Assembly: GCA_027023665.1 (NCBI GenBank)
Contig: JALVUY010000237.1
Location: 1-6,237 of the forward strand
Reading direction: 5' to 3'
From: Methanocaldococcaceae archaeon
GTDB taxonomy: Archaea > AGJL01 > Methanococci > Methanococcales > Methanocaldococcaceae
DNA: 6,237 nt
The position numbers and the translations under genes were made by a program. This document shows, piece by piece, positions 6,068-6,237 of this stretch; positions within the stretch are counted from its first letter, which is position 1; every line of letters begins with the position of its first letter. The notes below the pieces were generated by a model, which was given only the letters and a program-made list of their open reading frames with translations, was not told the origin of the DNA and made no database searches.

Positions 6068-6237
<170 letters not shown>

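Overview
The window looks like chromosome from a hyperthermophilic methanogen of the Methanocaldococcus type (M. jannaschii or a close relative). The evidence is a very AT-rich sequence, proteins rich in Lys, Glu and Ile, Shine-Dalgarno sites matching the archaeal GGAGGTGAT core, and a gene set that fits: archaeosine tRNA-guanine transglycosylase, a thiolase/DUF35 mevalonate-pathway pair, an energy-converting-hydrogenase small subunit and a KamA-type radical SAM aminomutase. No mobile element, CRISPR array, rRNA or complete tRNA was seen.

Layout. Bases 1-370 hold no gene but contain promoter-like AT-rich motifs and a short helically phased repeat. A single + strand gene (371-2242) follows. 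It encodes a 623-residue KamA-family aminomutase whose substrate-contact residues look like those of glutamate 2,3-aminomutase rather than lysine 2,3-aminomutase. It would make beta-glutamate, a known osmolyte of thermophilic methanococci. The rest of the window is on the - strand. It is read from right to left as (i) the thiolase C-terminus (6068-6237, cut by the window edge), (ii) a two-helix membrane miniprotein, (iii) a four-cysteine miniprotein that begins with TTG, (iv) a 57-residue CooT-like protein, (v) a DUF35 zinc-ribbon/OB-fold protein, then after 86 bp (vi) an isolated MbhD/EhbD-like membrane subunit, and after a T-rich terminator (vii) tgtA and (viii) a gamma-glutamylcyclotransferase-fold protein. 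The last gene converges on the kamA-like gene across about 60 bp containing T-tracts and a GC-rich hairpin.

How the genes fit together. Thiolase and DUF35 protein are known partners in the archaeal acetoacetyl-CoA thiolase/HMG-CoA synthase complex, which starts isoprenoid lipid synthesis. Here three very small genes are packed between them with overlaps or gaps of only a few bases, so they are probably co-expressed. One is a CooT-like metal-binding protein and one carries a conserved-looking Cys4 motif. tgtA and the cyclotransferase-like gene form a second tight pair. The most informative points are the glutamate-type active site of the aminomutase and the uncharacterised small proteins inside the thiolase-DUF35 operon.
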